Shown here one piece after another: positions 35,316-44,558 of a stretch of DNA of 64,000 bases (position 1 is the first letter of the stretch; every line of letters starts with the position of its first letter). The notes below the pieces were generated by a model, which saw only the letters and a program-made list of their open reading frames with translations, did not search any database and was not told the DNA's origin. The DNA is from Pseudonocardia kunmingensis (GTDB taxonomy: Bacteria > Actinomycetota > Actinomycetes > Mycobacteriales > Pseudonocardiaceae). The stretch covers positions 310,001-374,000 of the forward strand of contig NZ_VFPA01000006.1 of the NCBI RefSeq assembly GCF_006716445.1, given 5' to 3'. The position numbers and the translations under genes are program-made.

Positions 35316-37646
35316 TCAGCCCCCGGTGCCCGGCGGCGGCGGTGGCGGCGGGACGGAGCCGCTGCTGAGCTGCAGGACGACGGTCTCTTCGGGCAGGGCG
35401 GTGCCGTGCGGTGACTGCCCGACGACGGTGCCGGCCGGTGCCACGCTGTCGACGGTGCCCGTGGTGACGGGGAACCCGGCGCGCTCCAGCACGGCCCGCG
35501 CCTCGTCCCCGGGAAGGCCCAGGACGTCGGGGATGCGGGTGGCCTCGCCGCCCTCGACGTAGCGCGGGTCGGTGGGCGGGAGCGGCTGCACCGGCTGCCC
35601 GGCGAGCAGCGGCGTCATCGTGCCGAACCACGTCTCGGCCGGGGTGCGGCCACCGAAGATCGTGCCGCTGCGGCACGCGAAAGGAGCGCCGGGACCGTCG
35701 CAGAGCGGCCTCGGGTTCGCCGAGTTGTCGAACGTGATGACCGCGCCGGACAGGTCCGGCACGACGCCGAGGAACGCCGCGGACTGGTGGTGCTGGGTGG
35801 TGCCGGTCTTCCCCGCCATCGGCCGCATCCAGCCGACCTCGGCCGCGGCGCGCGCCGCCGTGCCGCCGGGCTTGTCGTCGCGGGAGAGGCCGGCGAGCAG
35901 GGTGTGGGCCAGTCCCGGCTCGACGGCCTGCTCGCACGGCGCCTCCGGCACCTCGAGCGGCTCGCCTGCCGCGTCGGTGACCGACTCGACGGGGGTCGGC
36001 GGGCACCAGACGCCGCCGCTGGCCAGGGTCGCGCCGACGTTGGCCAGCTCGAGCACGCTGGTGGGCGTCACGCCGAGCGTGAACGACGCCTGCTGCTGCG
36101 CCTTGGTGACCTCGGCGATCGAGCGGTCGGTGACCTCCCCGGTGCCCGGGTCCACGAACGGCGTGGTGGCCAGCGAACGCATGCCCAGCCGCACCGCCAT
36201 GTCGACGACGTCCGGCACCCCGGTGAACTCCATCAGCCGCACGAACGCGGTGTTCGGCGACTGGGCCAGCGCGTCGGTCAGCGAGAGTCGGGCGGCGTAG
36301 TCGCCCGAGTTCTGCACCGGGATCGACCGGCCGCCGCCGTCGCGGTAGATCGGCGAGGCGTACCCGCTGGGCGGCACCTCCAGCATCGTCTCGATGCCGA
36401 GCCCCTTCTCCAGCGCCGTGGCCGCGGTGAAGATCTTGTAGATCGACCCGGCGCCGAGGTTGACCGGCTCGTAGGGCAGGCCGTAGCTGGTCTCGCGGGC
36501 CTCGGCGTCGAGGCCGAAGGTGCGGCTCGAGCCCATCGCCGCGATCCGGTGCGCGTCCGTGCCGGGGCGCACCACGGACATGACGTTGGCGGCGTCGGGG
36601 GAGTCCGGTGGCACCTCGGCGTCCAGCGAGGCGGTCATCGCGGCCATCGCCTCCGGCTCGAGGGTGGTGCGCACGGTGTAGCCGCCACGTTCGAGCTGTT
36701 CCTGCGGAATGCCCGCGTCGGCGAGGTGGGCGAGCACGTAGCTGCAGAAGAAGCCGCTCTCGCCGCGGGCCCCGATGCAGCCGTTGGGCCGGGTCTGCAG
36801 CGGCGAGACGATCCCGAGCGGGCTGGCCAGCGCCGCCTGCGCCTGCGCGTCGTCGATCATGCCCTGGTCCCGCATGAGCCGGATGACGAGGTCGCGGCGC
36901 TCGCGGGCGGCGTCGGGGTGGCGCACGGGGTCGAACCCGCTGGTGCTGCGCACCATTCCGGCGAGCAGCGCGGCCTGGGCGACGGTGAGCCGGTCGGGCG
37001 TCACGCCGAAGTAGGTGCGGGCCGCCGTGGCGATGCCGTAGGCGCCGTTGCCCCAGTACACCGTGTTCAGGTAGCGGGTGAGGATCTCCTCCTTGGAGAG
37101 CTCCTGCTCGAGCTGCAACGCGATCTGCACCTCGCGCAGCTTGCGCGCGGGCGTCTGCTCGACGGCCTCGAGCCGCTCGGCCTCGGTGTCGGCCAGTACG
37201 TAGAGGGTGTAGTTCTTGACGTACTGCTGGGTGAGGGTCGAGGCGCCCTGCTCGATGTCACCGGCGGCGGTGTTCGCCAGCAGGGCTCGCACGGTGCCGG
37301 CCCAGTCGACGCCCTCGTGCTCGAAGAAGCGGCGGTCCTCCACGGCGACGAGCGCGGCGATCATCGCCGGCGCCACGTCGGCGGCGTCGACGAGCTCGCG
37401 GTCCTGGGCGAACACGTACGCGATCGGGTCGCCGCGGCTGTCGGTGATCGTCGTCGTCTGCGGGAGGGGGTCGGCGATCAGGTCGGCCGACGCGCCGGTG
37501 AGGCCGTCGCTCGCCTGGTTGGCGGCCAGGCCCAGCCCGGCCGCGACCGGGTAGGCGAGCCCGGCGGCGAGCACGCCGGAGAGCAGGGACAGGCTGAGCA
37601 ACATCGCGACGGAACGCAGGATCGGACGGTGTCGCACGACGTCCAC
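35316..37646 (-). CDS. Bifunctional penicillin-binding protein with PASTA domain
   Basis: A 776-residue class A PBP. After a signal anchor (about 12-40) comes the GT51 transglycosylase (ALVAVEDRRFFEHEGVD with catalytic E103, GASTLTQQYVKN, RYLNTVYWGNGAYGI). The transpeptidase has nucleophile S401 in GSIYK, S463-P-N and K613-T-G. A single PASTA domain (about 695-765, IPDVLGLPGDEARAVLERAG) and a proline-glycine tail finish it. It polymerises and cross-links peptidoglycan, like mycobacterial PonA proteins. The alpha/beta hydrolase gene upstream on the same strand ends 16 bases before the start. Confidence 0.96.
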   Translation of the reverse strand: MDVVRHRPILRSVAMLLSLSLLSGVLAAGLAYPVAAGLGLAANQASDGLTGASADLIADPLPQTTTITDSRGDPIAYVFAQDRELVDAADVAPAMIAALVAVEDRRFFEHEGVDWAGTVRALLANTAAGDIEQGASTLTQQYVKNYTLYVLADTEAERLEAVEQTPARKLREVQIALQLEQELSKEEILTRYLNTVYWGNGAYGIATAARTYFGVTPDRLTVAQAALLAGMVRSTSGFDPVRHPDAARERRDLVIRLMRDQGMIDDAQAQAALASPLGIVSPLQTRPNGCIGARGESGFFCSYVLAHLADAGIPQEQLERGGYTVRTTLEPEAMAAMTASLDAEVPPDSPDAANVMSVVRPGTDAHRIAAMGSSRTFGLDAEARETSYGLPYEPVNLGAGSIYKIFTAATALEKGLGIETMLEVPPSGYASPIYRDGGGRSIPVQNSGDYAARLSLTDALAQSPNTAFVRLMEFTGVPDVVDMAVRLGMRSLATTPFVDPGTGEVTDRSIAEVTKAQQQASFTLGVTPTSVLELANVGATLASGGVWCPPTPVESVTDAAGEPLEVPEAPCEQAVEPGLAHTLLAGLSRDDKPGGTAARAAAEVGWMRPMAGKTGTTQHHQSAAFLGVVPDLSGAVITFDNSANPRPLCDGPGAPFACRSGTIFGGRTPAETWFGTMTPLLAGQPVQPLPPTDPRYVEGGEATRIPDVLGLPGDEARAVLERAGFPVTTGTVDSVAPAGTVVGQSPHGTALPEETVVLQLSSGSVPPPPPPPGTGG

Positions 37647-37661
37647 GGTATCGGCGCAGTG

Positions 37662-38348
37662 TCACCGCCCGGTCACAGTGAACGCCCCGATCGCGGCCGC
37701 CAGCTCCGCGGGGTGGGTGATCGGCACCATGTGCCCGCCGGCCGGGAGCGTCAGCGCGCGGCCGTCGGGCGCGGCCGCGGCGAGCGCGGCGGCCCAGGCC
37801 CGCGGCGCGATGCGGTCGTGGCGCCCCCGCACGACCAGCACGGGGCAGCGGACGGCGGCCAGCACGCGCTCGATCCGGTGGCCGCGGGCCGCGTCCATCC
37901 CGCGCAGCATCCCGCCGAGGCCCGTGCGCGTGTAGTCGTGCACGAGCTGCGGGACCTGCCCCGGTCGCTCGTGGCGGGCCGTCCGCAGCCAGCGGGCGGC
38001 GAGCCCGGGCCAGCCGCGCGCCCGCGGATCGGTCGTCGGGCCGACCAGGACGAGGCCGGTCACGCGGTCCGGCGCCATCACCGCGGCGGCCGTGACGGCC
38101 TGGCAGCTCGCCGAGTGCCCCATCAGCACGGCCCGGGGGATGCCCAGCGCGTCGAGGCGGGCGAGCAGCACCCCGGCGAGGTGGGCGGGGTGCAGCGGGG
38201 TTCCTCGGCGTGCCGGCAGGCCGTAGGCGGGCAGCTCGACGACGGTCGCGGGGTGGGGCAGGAGCGCCAGGGCGTGACGGGGGACGGCGGCCGTGAGGCC
38301 GAGCCCGGGAACGGCGACCAGGCGGGGGACCGGCGCGCTCCGCGTCAT
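37662..38348 (-). CDS. Alpha/beta hydrolase
   Basis: A 228-residue hydrolase with the nucleophile elbow GHSAS (S79), an acidic residue in VVRGRHDRIAP and the histidine in LPAGGHMVPI, a complete catalytic triad. Substrate unknown. The ATG at 38348 overlaps the stop of the maleylpyruvate-isomerase-like gene (ATGA), so the pair is translationally coupled. It ends 16 bases before the PBP start. Confidence 0.88.
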   Translation of the reverse strand: MTRSAPVPRLVAVPGLGLTAAVPRHALALLPHPATVVELPAYGLPARRGTPLHPAHLAGVLLARLDALGIPRAVLMGHSASCQAVTAAAVMAPDRVTGLVLVGPTTDPRARGWPGLAARWLRTARHERPGQVPQLVHDYTRTGLGGMLRGMDAARGHRIERVLAAVRCPVLVVRGRHDRIAPRAWAAALAAAAPDGRALTLPAGGHMVPITHPAELAAAIGAFTVTGR

Positions 38349-39013
38349 TCGAGTACCGGGAGCCGGTCGGCCAGCGCGGCCACCTCGGCGGCCTGCCGGT
38401 CGTCCGGCCGGCGGCGCCCGGTGCCGATCAGGACGGCGGTCTCGTCGTCCCAGGGCAGCGTCCCGCCCGCGAGCGCCTCGACGGTGTCGCGCGCCAGGGT
38501 GAGCGCCGCCGGCGCGGGCGGCGGGAGCTCCAGCTCCGCGCCCAGGTCGAGGTGGTGCACGGCGAGCTCGACGGCCCACGTGGCGAGGAAGTCACCGGTG
38601 CGCAGCGCGCAGCCCTGGAACGCCACCACACCCTCGGGCAGCGACCCGGCCGCGTGGGCGAGCGCGTCGGCCGTCTCGCGCAGGTGGCCCACCGCGCTGG
38701 TGGGGGTGCGGTAGGCCGAGGCCATCAGGCGGGCGAACCGCACGTGCGCCACGCTGTCGGGGCCGGTCGGCGGCGGGAGCGTCCGCCAGTACCCCGCGGC
38801 GTCGGTGTCCGGGGCCGCGGTGGCGGGTGTGACGACGCCGAGCAGCATCTCCTGCAGCCCGAGGTGCACGTGGACGAGCAGGTCGACGGCGCTCCAGCCC
38901 CGGCACCGGCTCGGGGCGAGCAGCTGCTCGTCGTCGAGGTCGTCGACGGCGGCGCGCAACGCACGCAGGCCGTCGAGGAACGCGGCCCGTCCGGCGTCGT
39001 GCTCCACGCGCAT
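38345..39013 (-). CDS. Maleylpyruvate-isomerase-domain (mycothiol-dependent) protein
   Basis: A 222-residue protein with the MDMPI_N four-helix bundle: LLAPSRCRGWSAVDLLVHVHLGLQEML carries the W and H residues of the metal site, and ATWAVELAVHHLDLGAELEL is the second conserved helix. Family members use mycothiol to isomerise or conjugate small molecules. It is the first gene of a pair with the alpha/beta hydrolase. The DinB-like protein at the start of the window is a distant relative. Confidence 0.88.
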   Translation of the reverse strand: MRVEHDAGRAAFLDGLRALRAAVDDLDDEQLLAPSRCRGWSAVDLLVHVHLGLQEMLLGVVTPATAAPDTDAAGYWRTLPPPTGPDSVAHVRFARLMASAYRTPTSAVGHLRETADALAHAAGSLPEGVVAFQGCALRTGDFLATWAVELAVHHLDLGAELELPPPAPAALTLARDTVEALAGGTLPWDDETAVLIGTGRRRPDDRQAAEVAALADRLPVLE

Positions 39014-39150
39014 CCGGCGAACCTACCGGCGGCGCGGTCGAGGCCCCACCGCGAGCCCTTCACGTGCCGTCCTCCCGGTCCGTCGTCTCCGGCGGGCGCC
39101 GTACCCGGCTCGTGGCACCCGGCCCGCCTGTCGTCGGGTCGCCGGTCTCG

Positions 39151-40740
39151 TCAGCCCTGCTCGACGTCGGTGCAGAAGACGTCCTCGGCCGGTAGGCGGC
39201 CGGTGTCCAGGAAGGCGACGGTAGCCCCGTCGGCGCAGGCCGAGCCCTGGTCGTAGACGTAGTGCCCGCCGTTGTCGACACCGACGAAGGCGGCACGCTC
39301 GCCGAGGACCTCGCGCAGCCCCTGTCCGGAGTCCCACGGTGTGGCGTGGTCCCGGCGGTTCTGCAGGATCAGGATGTCCCCGGGGCCCTCGTCGGTCACG
39401 GTGACCGGCTCCTCGATCGGGGCCTCCCAGAAGGCGCATGGCCAGATGTTGGCCGGCATGCCCGCCGTGAGCGGCCAGGCCTCGCGGTCGGCGGCGCTGC
39501 GGGTGGCGTACTCGGCAACGTCGTCGGGCCACTCGGCGTCACCGCAGGTGAGTGCCAGGAACATGGTCGCCTGGTTGTCCGCGGGGACGCCCGGGGTGGG
39601 CGGGGTCTCGGCGAACACCTGCTCGAGCACCGCGCCGCCGGCCGCGGTGAGGTGACCGTCCGCGAGGTCCGCGGCGGCCTTCCAGACCTGCGCGAGGACC
39701 GGCAGGGTCGCGTTGTCGAGGAGCAGCGCGTAGGTGGTGGTGCGCAGGATCGCTCCGGTCATGGACTGCTGCGTGCCCGGAACCCGCGCCGGCTCGCGGT
39801 CGAGCCGGTCCGCGAGCGCGAGGTAGGTCCGGGTGACCTCCTCGACGGTGCCGCCGAGCCCGAGGGCGTCGTTCTGCGCTGCGGCGACGGCGGCCGCGTC
39901 GGGGAACCGTTCGGCCATGCTCCTGCCCCAGCCCTCCACCTCGCCGGACCAGACCTCGGTGGGGTCGACGTTGCCTTCGAGGATCATGCGGTCGGTCTGC
40001 TCCGGGTACAGCGAGCTGTAGACCGCACCCAGGTAGGTGCCGTAGGACTGGCCCCAGTAGGAGATCTTCTCCTCGCCGAGCGCCTCGCGGATGCGATCCA
40101 GGTCGCGAGCGGTGTTGGCGGTGGTGAAGTACCGCAGGTCCGCCCCGGCCGTGGCGGCGCACCTGTGGGCTTCGGTGCGGGCCAGTTCGACGTTCGCGTC
40201 GATCGAGCCGTCCGCGGCGGGATAGGGGAAATGCCCTGGCACGCCGGCGACCTCGAGGCCGCAGCTCTGCGGGGTGCTGTGCGCGACGCCGCGCGGATCG
40301 AAGCCGATCAGGTCGTAGCGGTCCAGGACGGACTTCGGCAGCGTCGGTGCCATCGTGGCGGGCATGTCGAGGCCCGACAGGGCGGGGCCGCCCGGGTTCA
40401 GCAGCAGAACGCCGTGCCGCTCCTCGGGTTCGGCGGCGGCCAGCCGGGAGATCGCCACCTCGATCGACGTGCCGTCCGGCTCGTCGTGGTCCAGCGGGAC
40501 CTCGACCGTTGCGCAGGTCAGCCCGGGATCCCGGGCCACTCCCCCCGTCGCCTCCGGGCAGGGTCCCCACTCGATCGCGGCGGCCTCGGCCCGGTCCGCG
40601 GGCGCCGGGCGGTCCTCCTCGTGCGCGGCGTCGCTACAGGCGGTCGCGCCGGCCACAGCCAGTGTCGCCGCCGTCAGGGCCGTGGCGAACCGGCGGCCCC
40701 GTGTCCGGCCGAATACCCGGATGATGCGTGTCGTGTTCAT
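39151..40740 (-). CDS. Secreted tripeptidyl-aminopeptidase-type alpha/beta hydrolase lipoprotein
   Basis: A 529-residue S33-family peptidase. It has a signal peptide with lipobox GATAC (Cys35), the oxyanion HG-type strand VLLLNPGGPALSG, the nucleophile in YWGQSYGTYLG (S232), and a C-terminal TAP-like domain ending in ILILQNRRDHATPWDSGQGL (Asp) and GGHYVYDQGSACADG (His). Relatives release N-terminal tripeptides outside the cell. It stands alone, with about 190 non-coding bases upstream. Confidence 0.9.
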   Translation of the reverse strand: MNTTRIIRVFGRTRGRRFATALTAATLAVAGATACSDAAHEEDRPAPADRAEAAAIEWGPCPEATGGVARDPGLTCATVEVPLDHDEPDGTSIEVAISRLAAAEPEERHGVLLLNPGGPALSGLDMPATMAPTLPKSVLDRYDLIGFDPRGVAHSTPQSCGLEVAGVPGHFPYPAADGSIDANVELARTEAHRCAATAGADLRYFTTANTARDLDRIREALGEEKISYWGQSYGTYLGAVYSSLYPEQTDRMILEGNVDPTEVWSGEVEGWGRSMAERFPDAAAVAAAQNDALGLGGTVEEVTRTYLALADRLDREPARVPGTQQSMTGAILRTTTYALLLDNATLPVLAQVWKAAADLADGHLTAAGGAVLEQVFAETPPTPGVPADNQATMFLALTCGDAEWPDDVAEYATRSAADREAWPLTAGMPANIWPCAFWEAPIEEPVTVTDEGPGDILILQNRRDHATPWDSGQGLREVLGERAAFVGVDNGGHYVYDQGSACADGATVAFLDTGRLPAEDVFCTDVEQG

Positions 40741-40929
40741 CGCCCTCGTTCTTCGATCCGGCTCTGCGGACGGCGTTCGCCCGGCGGCCCGTGTTGCTGG
40801 CGGCGAAGCTATCGAGAACGGGACGCGGCTCACGTCACCCCGGAGTGGACAGATTCTCCTCGCTCGCACGGGGGATGGGAGATTCGTCGAACACGGAAGT
40901 ACCGGATGAGCGGCTGAACCGCCGTCGGT

Positions 40930-42021
40930 CTACCGGCTCTCGCAGGGCGTCGTCGGGATGCCGATCCGGTCGGCGAAGTCGCCGACCACGTCGCCCCCGG
41001 TGTTGCCGTGCATGACGTTGCCGCAGATCGCGCCCTGCGGGCCGGGGTCCTGCACCTTGATGCCGCCCCGGGCGTTGCCGGTGATCACGTTGTCGCGGAC
41101 GGCGTTGCCGACCGCGTCGCCCGGCCGGTCCCCGCCGATGCGCACGCCCGCTGCCGCGTTGTGGTGGATGTGGTTGGAGCGGAACGTGTTGTAGGACCCG
41201 CGCGTGTCCATGGCCCCGGAGTTGCCGTTGCGGGGCAGTTGCCCGGTGCAGGTGTTGAACGCGACGTCGTTGTGGCTCGCGCCCTCCTTGATGTCGACGC
41301 ATTCGCCGCCGTCGGTGTCGATGACGTTGCGGTGCACGCGGTTGCCGTTGCTGGCGTCGGGCTCCGGTGAGGGGTTGCGGTCGGTCTGCTCGGGCGCCGT
41401 GCCGATGTAGATCCCCTCGCCGTTCTGCCCCGTGCCGGTGTTCGGGACCGCGAAGTCGTACGCCCCGCAGGGGCCGATGCGGTTGTCGGCGACCAGGCTG
41501 TCGGTGGCGAGGTACTTGATCCGCACGCACTCGCCGCCCAGGTTCGCCACGCGCATGCCGAGGATCCGGGTGCCGCGCACGCCGTCGCCCGCCACGGTGC
41601 CCACCACGTAGACGCCCTTGTCGCGGTAGCAGGCCTCGACCAGGTCCGCGCAGACCCGGCCGTCGATCGTGAAGCCGCGCAGCGTCGTGTCGTCGTGGTG
41701 GACCTGGAACACCCGGCCCGAGGTCCCGGCGCCGCGCAGCACGGCGTCGCGCGGGCCGGCGACGGTCACGCCGGGACGCACCGTGGCGACGTCCTCGACG
41801 TAGGAGCCGGGGCTCAGCAGCACGGTCTCGCCCGCGCGGGCGTCGGCCAGCGCGCGGGTGATCGTGCGGAACGGGCGGTCGGCGGCGCCGGTGCCGCCGG
41901 CGTCGGCGCCGTGGCGCGGGTCGACGTGGTGGACCCGTTCCGGCGCGGGGGCGGGCGCCGCCGGGGCGGGGCCGCACACCGCGGTGGCGGCCAGCAGGAC
42001 GTGCAGGGCGTGCAGGATCAC
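40930..42021 (-). CDS. Secreted right-handed beta-helix (pectate-lyase-fold) protein
   Basis: A 363-residue exported protein: signal peptide (residues 1-22, LHVLLAATAVCGPAPA), a DUF1565-type start (ADRPFRTITRALADARAGETVLLSPGSY) and then a run of parallel beta-helix turns rich in N, D and G (VADNRIG, VHRNVID, FRSNHIHHN, VRDNVITGN). It resembles chondroitinase B/alginate lyase PL6-like and NosD-like proteins, but catalytic residues cannot be assigned. GTG 42021 overlaps the LacI stop (GTGA), so it is co-expressed with the regulator of the sugar operon and may attack the same polysaccharide. Confidence 0.82.
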   Translation of the reverse strand: MILHALHVLLAATAVCGPAPAAPAPAPERVHHVDPRHGADAGGTGAADRPFRTITRALADARAGETVLLSPGSYVEDVATVRPGVTVAGPRDAVLRGAGTSGRVFQVHHDDTTLRGFTIDGRVCADLVEACYRDKGVYVVGTVAGDGVRGTRILGMRVANLGGECVRIKYLATDSLVADNRIGPCGAYDFAVPNTGTGQNGEGIYIGTAPEQTDRNPSPEPDASNGNRVHRNVIDTDGGECVDIKEGASHNDVAFNTCTGQLPRNGNSGAMDTRGSYNTFRSNHIHHNAAAGVRIGGDRPGDAVGNAVRDNVITGNARGGIKVQDPGPQGAICGNVMHGNTGGDVVGDFADRIGIPTTPCESR

Positions 42022-43073
42022 CGCCGGACCTCCGGCGCCGGCCCGGTGGACGCGCGCACGACGAGCTCGGGACGCATCAGCAGCGAGCCCCCCGCGGCGG
42101 GCTCGTCCTGCTCGATGCCCGCGCGCAGGTGGGCGAAGGCGGCGTTCGCCATCGCCGGCAGCGGCTGGCGGATCGTGGTCAGCGGGGGCGTGGCGAGGTC
42201 GGCGAGCATGATGTCGTCGAACCCGACCACCGAGAGGTCCTCGCCGACCTGCAGCCCGGCGTCCCGCGCGCTCGCCGAGACGCCGAGCGCGCACATGTCG
42301 TTGATCGCGATGATCGCCGTCGGCGGGTTCGCGGCGGCGAGCAGCTCGCGGGCCGCGGCCCGGCCGAGGTCGGGGATGTCGAGGTCGCCGAAGTGGTCCT
42401 GGGCGCCGCCGGAGAAGAGCAGGGCGTCGGCCGCGGTGAGCCCGAACTGCTCGAGCGCGGCCTCGAACCCGCGGAACCGGGCACGGCGGTTGACGCTGCG
42501 CAGCGAGCCGGACACGAACGCGAGCCTGCGGTGGCCCAGTTCCAGCACGTGGCGGGTGGCGAGCTCGGCCCCGACGGCGTTGTCGACGCTGATGTTCACC
42601 AGCCCGGCGGGGTCGCCCGCCTGCGCCGTGCGGTCGAACGCGATCAGCCCCATGCCGCGCTCCACCAGCGGCAGCACGTGCTCCAGGGAGGGGAGCGAGG
42701 AGCAGAGGACGACGCCGCGGATGCCGTCGGCCCACAGCTCCTCGAGGTAGTCGCGCTCGCGGGCGGGGTCGCGCTCGCTGTTGCACAGCAGCACCCGGTA
42801 GCCGGCCAGCAGCGCCGCCGCCTCGACGTGGCGCGCGAACGTGCCCCAGAACGGGTTCGCGACCGACGGCACGACCAGCCCGATCACCTGGGTGCGGCCG
42901 GTCCGCAGGTGGCGCGCGGCGCCGTTGGGGCGGTAACCCAGCCGGGCGATGGTCTGCTCGACGCGCTCGCGCGTCTGCGGCAGCATGCGCCCGGACCGCC
43001 CGTTGAGCACGTTGGACACGGTGCTCGGGGAGACGCCGGCCTCCGCGGCAACCTGGTGGATCGTCACACCCAT
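42018..43073 (-). CDS. LacI-family transcriptional regulator
   Basis: A 351-residue repressor. The helix-turn-helix and hinge are MGVTIHQVAAEAGVSPSTVSNVLNGRSGR and RVEQTIARLGYRPNGAARHLRTGRTQVIGLVVPSVANPFW. The periplasmic-binding-like sugar domain follows, with GLIAFDR, VSVDN-type VNISVDNAVGAELATRHVLELGHRRLAFVSG and AIIAINDMCALG. It is divergent from the sugar ABC operon, whose promoter carries a 36-base operator. Co-transcription with the beta-helix gene means the repressor also controls that gene. Ligand unknown; an uronate oligosaccharide is plausible. Confidence 0.94.
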   Translation of the reverse strand: MGVTIHQVAAEAGVSPSTVSNVLNGRSGRMLPQTRERVEQTIARLGYRPNGAARHLRTGRTQVIGLVVPSVANPFWGTFARHVEAAALLAGYRVLLCNSERDPARERDYLEELWADGIRGVVLCSSLPSLEHVLPLVERGMGLIAFDRTAQAGDPAGLVNISVDNAVGAELATRHVLELGHRRLAFVSGSLRSVNRRARFRGFEAALEQFGLTAADALLFSGGAQDHFGDLDIPDLGRAAARELLAAANPPTAIIAINDMCALGVSASARDAGLQVGEDLSVVGFDDIMLADLATPPLTTIRQPLPAMANAAFAHLRAGIEQDEPAAGGSLLMRPELVVRASTGPAPEVRR

Positions 43074-43145
43074 GGTCGCGTTCCTCCCGCGTTCCGCCGC
43101 CGTGGTGATCCTGCCGCACACAGCGGTCACCGGCCATGTTGATCG

Positions 43146-43174
43146 TTGACACCGTCCGCGAGCGCCAATAGCTT
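43146..43174 (+). promoter_or_regulatory. Promoter of the sugar ABC/lyase operon
   Basis: TTGACA at 43146-43151 matches the -35 consensus, and TAGCTT at 43169-43174 follows after a 17-base spacer as a -10 box. The transcript would start within the operator that begins at 43175 and would read the operon from 43262. Confidence 0.7.
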
Positions 43175-43210
43175 GTGCTGCATCGTTGCACCAGTGCAAC
43201 GTTGCAGCAC
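43175..43210. promoter_or_regulatory. LacI-type operator, extended palindrome
   Basis: CGTTGCAC (43184-43191), CA, GTGCAACG (43194-43201) is a perfect 18-base operator of LacI type. It is flanked by a second inverted pair, GTGCTGCA (43175-43182) and TGCAGCAC (43203-43210), giving a 36-base palindrome with one T/T mismatch per arm. It abuts the -10 box, so bound repressor would block initiation. Confidence 0.8.
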
Positions 43211-43261
43211 GATCAAACCACCCATTCGGCCGATCCACACCGCCGTGGAGGGAGTCCAGCG

Positions 43262-44554
43262 ATGACCGTCCGACACCGGTCCGTCCTGCGGATCGTGGCG
43301 GCCGCAGCCGCCGGGCTGCTGGCGCTCGCCGCGTGCGGCGGCCCGGCACCGGGCGGCCCCGACGCCGGCGGCGAGGTGAGCGGCGAGATCAGCCTGCTCA
43401 CGCCGATCTTCGAGGGCATCGACGGCGCCGCGGTGCTCGACCAGCAGCTCGCCGCGTTCCGGGAGCAGTACCCGAACGTGACGGTCAAGCCCGACTACAC
43501 CTCCTACGACAAGCTCAACGAGAAGCTGACCACCTCGATCGCGAGCGGTCAGCCCTACGACGTGATGCTCATGGGCATCGGCTGGGTGCCGCCGTTCGCG
43601 GCCAAGGGGGTGCTGGCCGACCTCGGGAAGGACCCGGCGGAGCTCGCCACGCGCTACTACGAGCCCGCCGTGCAGGCCGGCGTCCACGAGGGCAAGGTCT
43701 TCGCCCTGCCGATCATGCTCGACACGCGGCTCGGGATCTACCGCAAGGACTTCTTCGCCGAGGCCGGCCTGACCGAGCCGCCGAAGAACTTCGACGAGCT
43801 GCGCGAGTACGGGCGGCTGCTCACCCAGCGCAACCCGGACGGCACCCTCCAGCGGGCCGGGATGGACGTGCTCTCCCTCGACATCCGCCAGACCTTCGAG
43901 ACGATGCTGTGGGCCAACGGCGGCGAGCTGTTCACGCCGGACGGTCAGGTGGCGTTCAACTCGCCGCAGGGCGTGGAGGCGCTGCAGACGATGGTCGACA
44001 TCATCCAGGTCGACCGCAGCGAGGACATCGGCTTCACCCAGAACAAGGCGGCCACCGGGATCGCGCTGGTGCAGGGCCGGGCGGCGATGATGATCGGCCA
44101 CCACAACACGTGGACGGAGATGGAGGAGACCGCCCCCGACCTGATCGCGCAGGACAAGGTCGGCTTCTTCATGATCGCCAACGAGCGGCCCGCGATGTTC
44201 CAGGGCGGCACGCTGGCCACGGTCGCGGCCCAGAGCCGCCAACCTGCGGCGGCGAAGGCGCTGGCCGAGTTCCTGGCGAGCGAGGGGCCCGCGCTGGCGG
44301 CCAACGAGCAGCGCGGCAACATCCCGGCGCTGAAGTCGCTGGAGTCCTCGGAGTTCGTCCAGCAGAACAAGGCCATCCAGTTCGCGATGCAGAACCTCGA
44401 CGACGCCCACTCCGAGGGCGGCGACCCGGGGTGGCTGAACATCCGCGGGCTGTTCAAGGCGCCGATCGAGAGCGCGCTGCTGGGGGAGAAGACCGCGCAG
44501 CAGGCGCTCGACGAGCTCGCCGCGCAGGCCACCGCGGCACTCGCCCAGGGCTGA
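43262..44554 (+). CDS. Sugar ABC transporter substrate-binding lipoprotein
   Basis: A 430-residue family-1 extracellular binding protein. It has a lipobox LAAC (Cys25), ISLLTPIFEGIDGAAVLDQQLAAFREQYPNV, YDVMLMGIGWVPPFA and a late FQGGTLATVAAQSRQPAAAKALAEFLAS. It would capture an oligosaccharide released by the neighbouring lyases. ATG 43262 has GGAGGGAG eight bases upstream and lies after the LacI operator. The permease genes follow directly. Confidence 0.94.
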   Translation: MTVRHRSVLRIVAAAAAGLLALAACGGPAPGGPDAGGEVSGEISLLTPIFEGIDGAAVLDQQLAAFREQYPNVTVKPDYTSYDKLNEKLTTSIASGQPYDVMLMGIGWVPPFAAKGVLADLGKDPAELATRYYEPAVQAGVHEGKVFALPIMLDTRLGIYRKDFFAEAGLTEPPKNFDELREYGRLLTQRNPDGTLQRAGMDVLSLDIRQTFETMLWANGGELFTPDGQVAFNSPQGVEALQTMVDIIQVDRSEDIGFTQNKAATGIALVQGRAAMMIGHHNTWTEMEETAPDLIAQDKVGFFMIANERPAMFQGGTLATVAAQSRQPAAAKALAEFLASEGPALAANEQRGNIPALKSLESSEFVQQNKAIQFAMQNLDDAHSEGGDPGWLNIRGLFKAPIESALLGEKTAQQALDELAAQATAALAQG

Positions 44555-44558
44555 GCGC

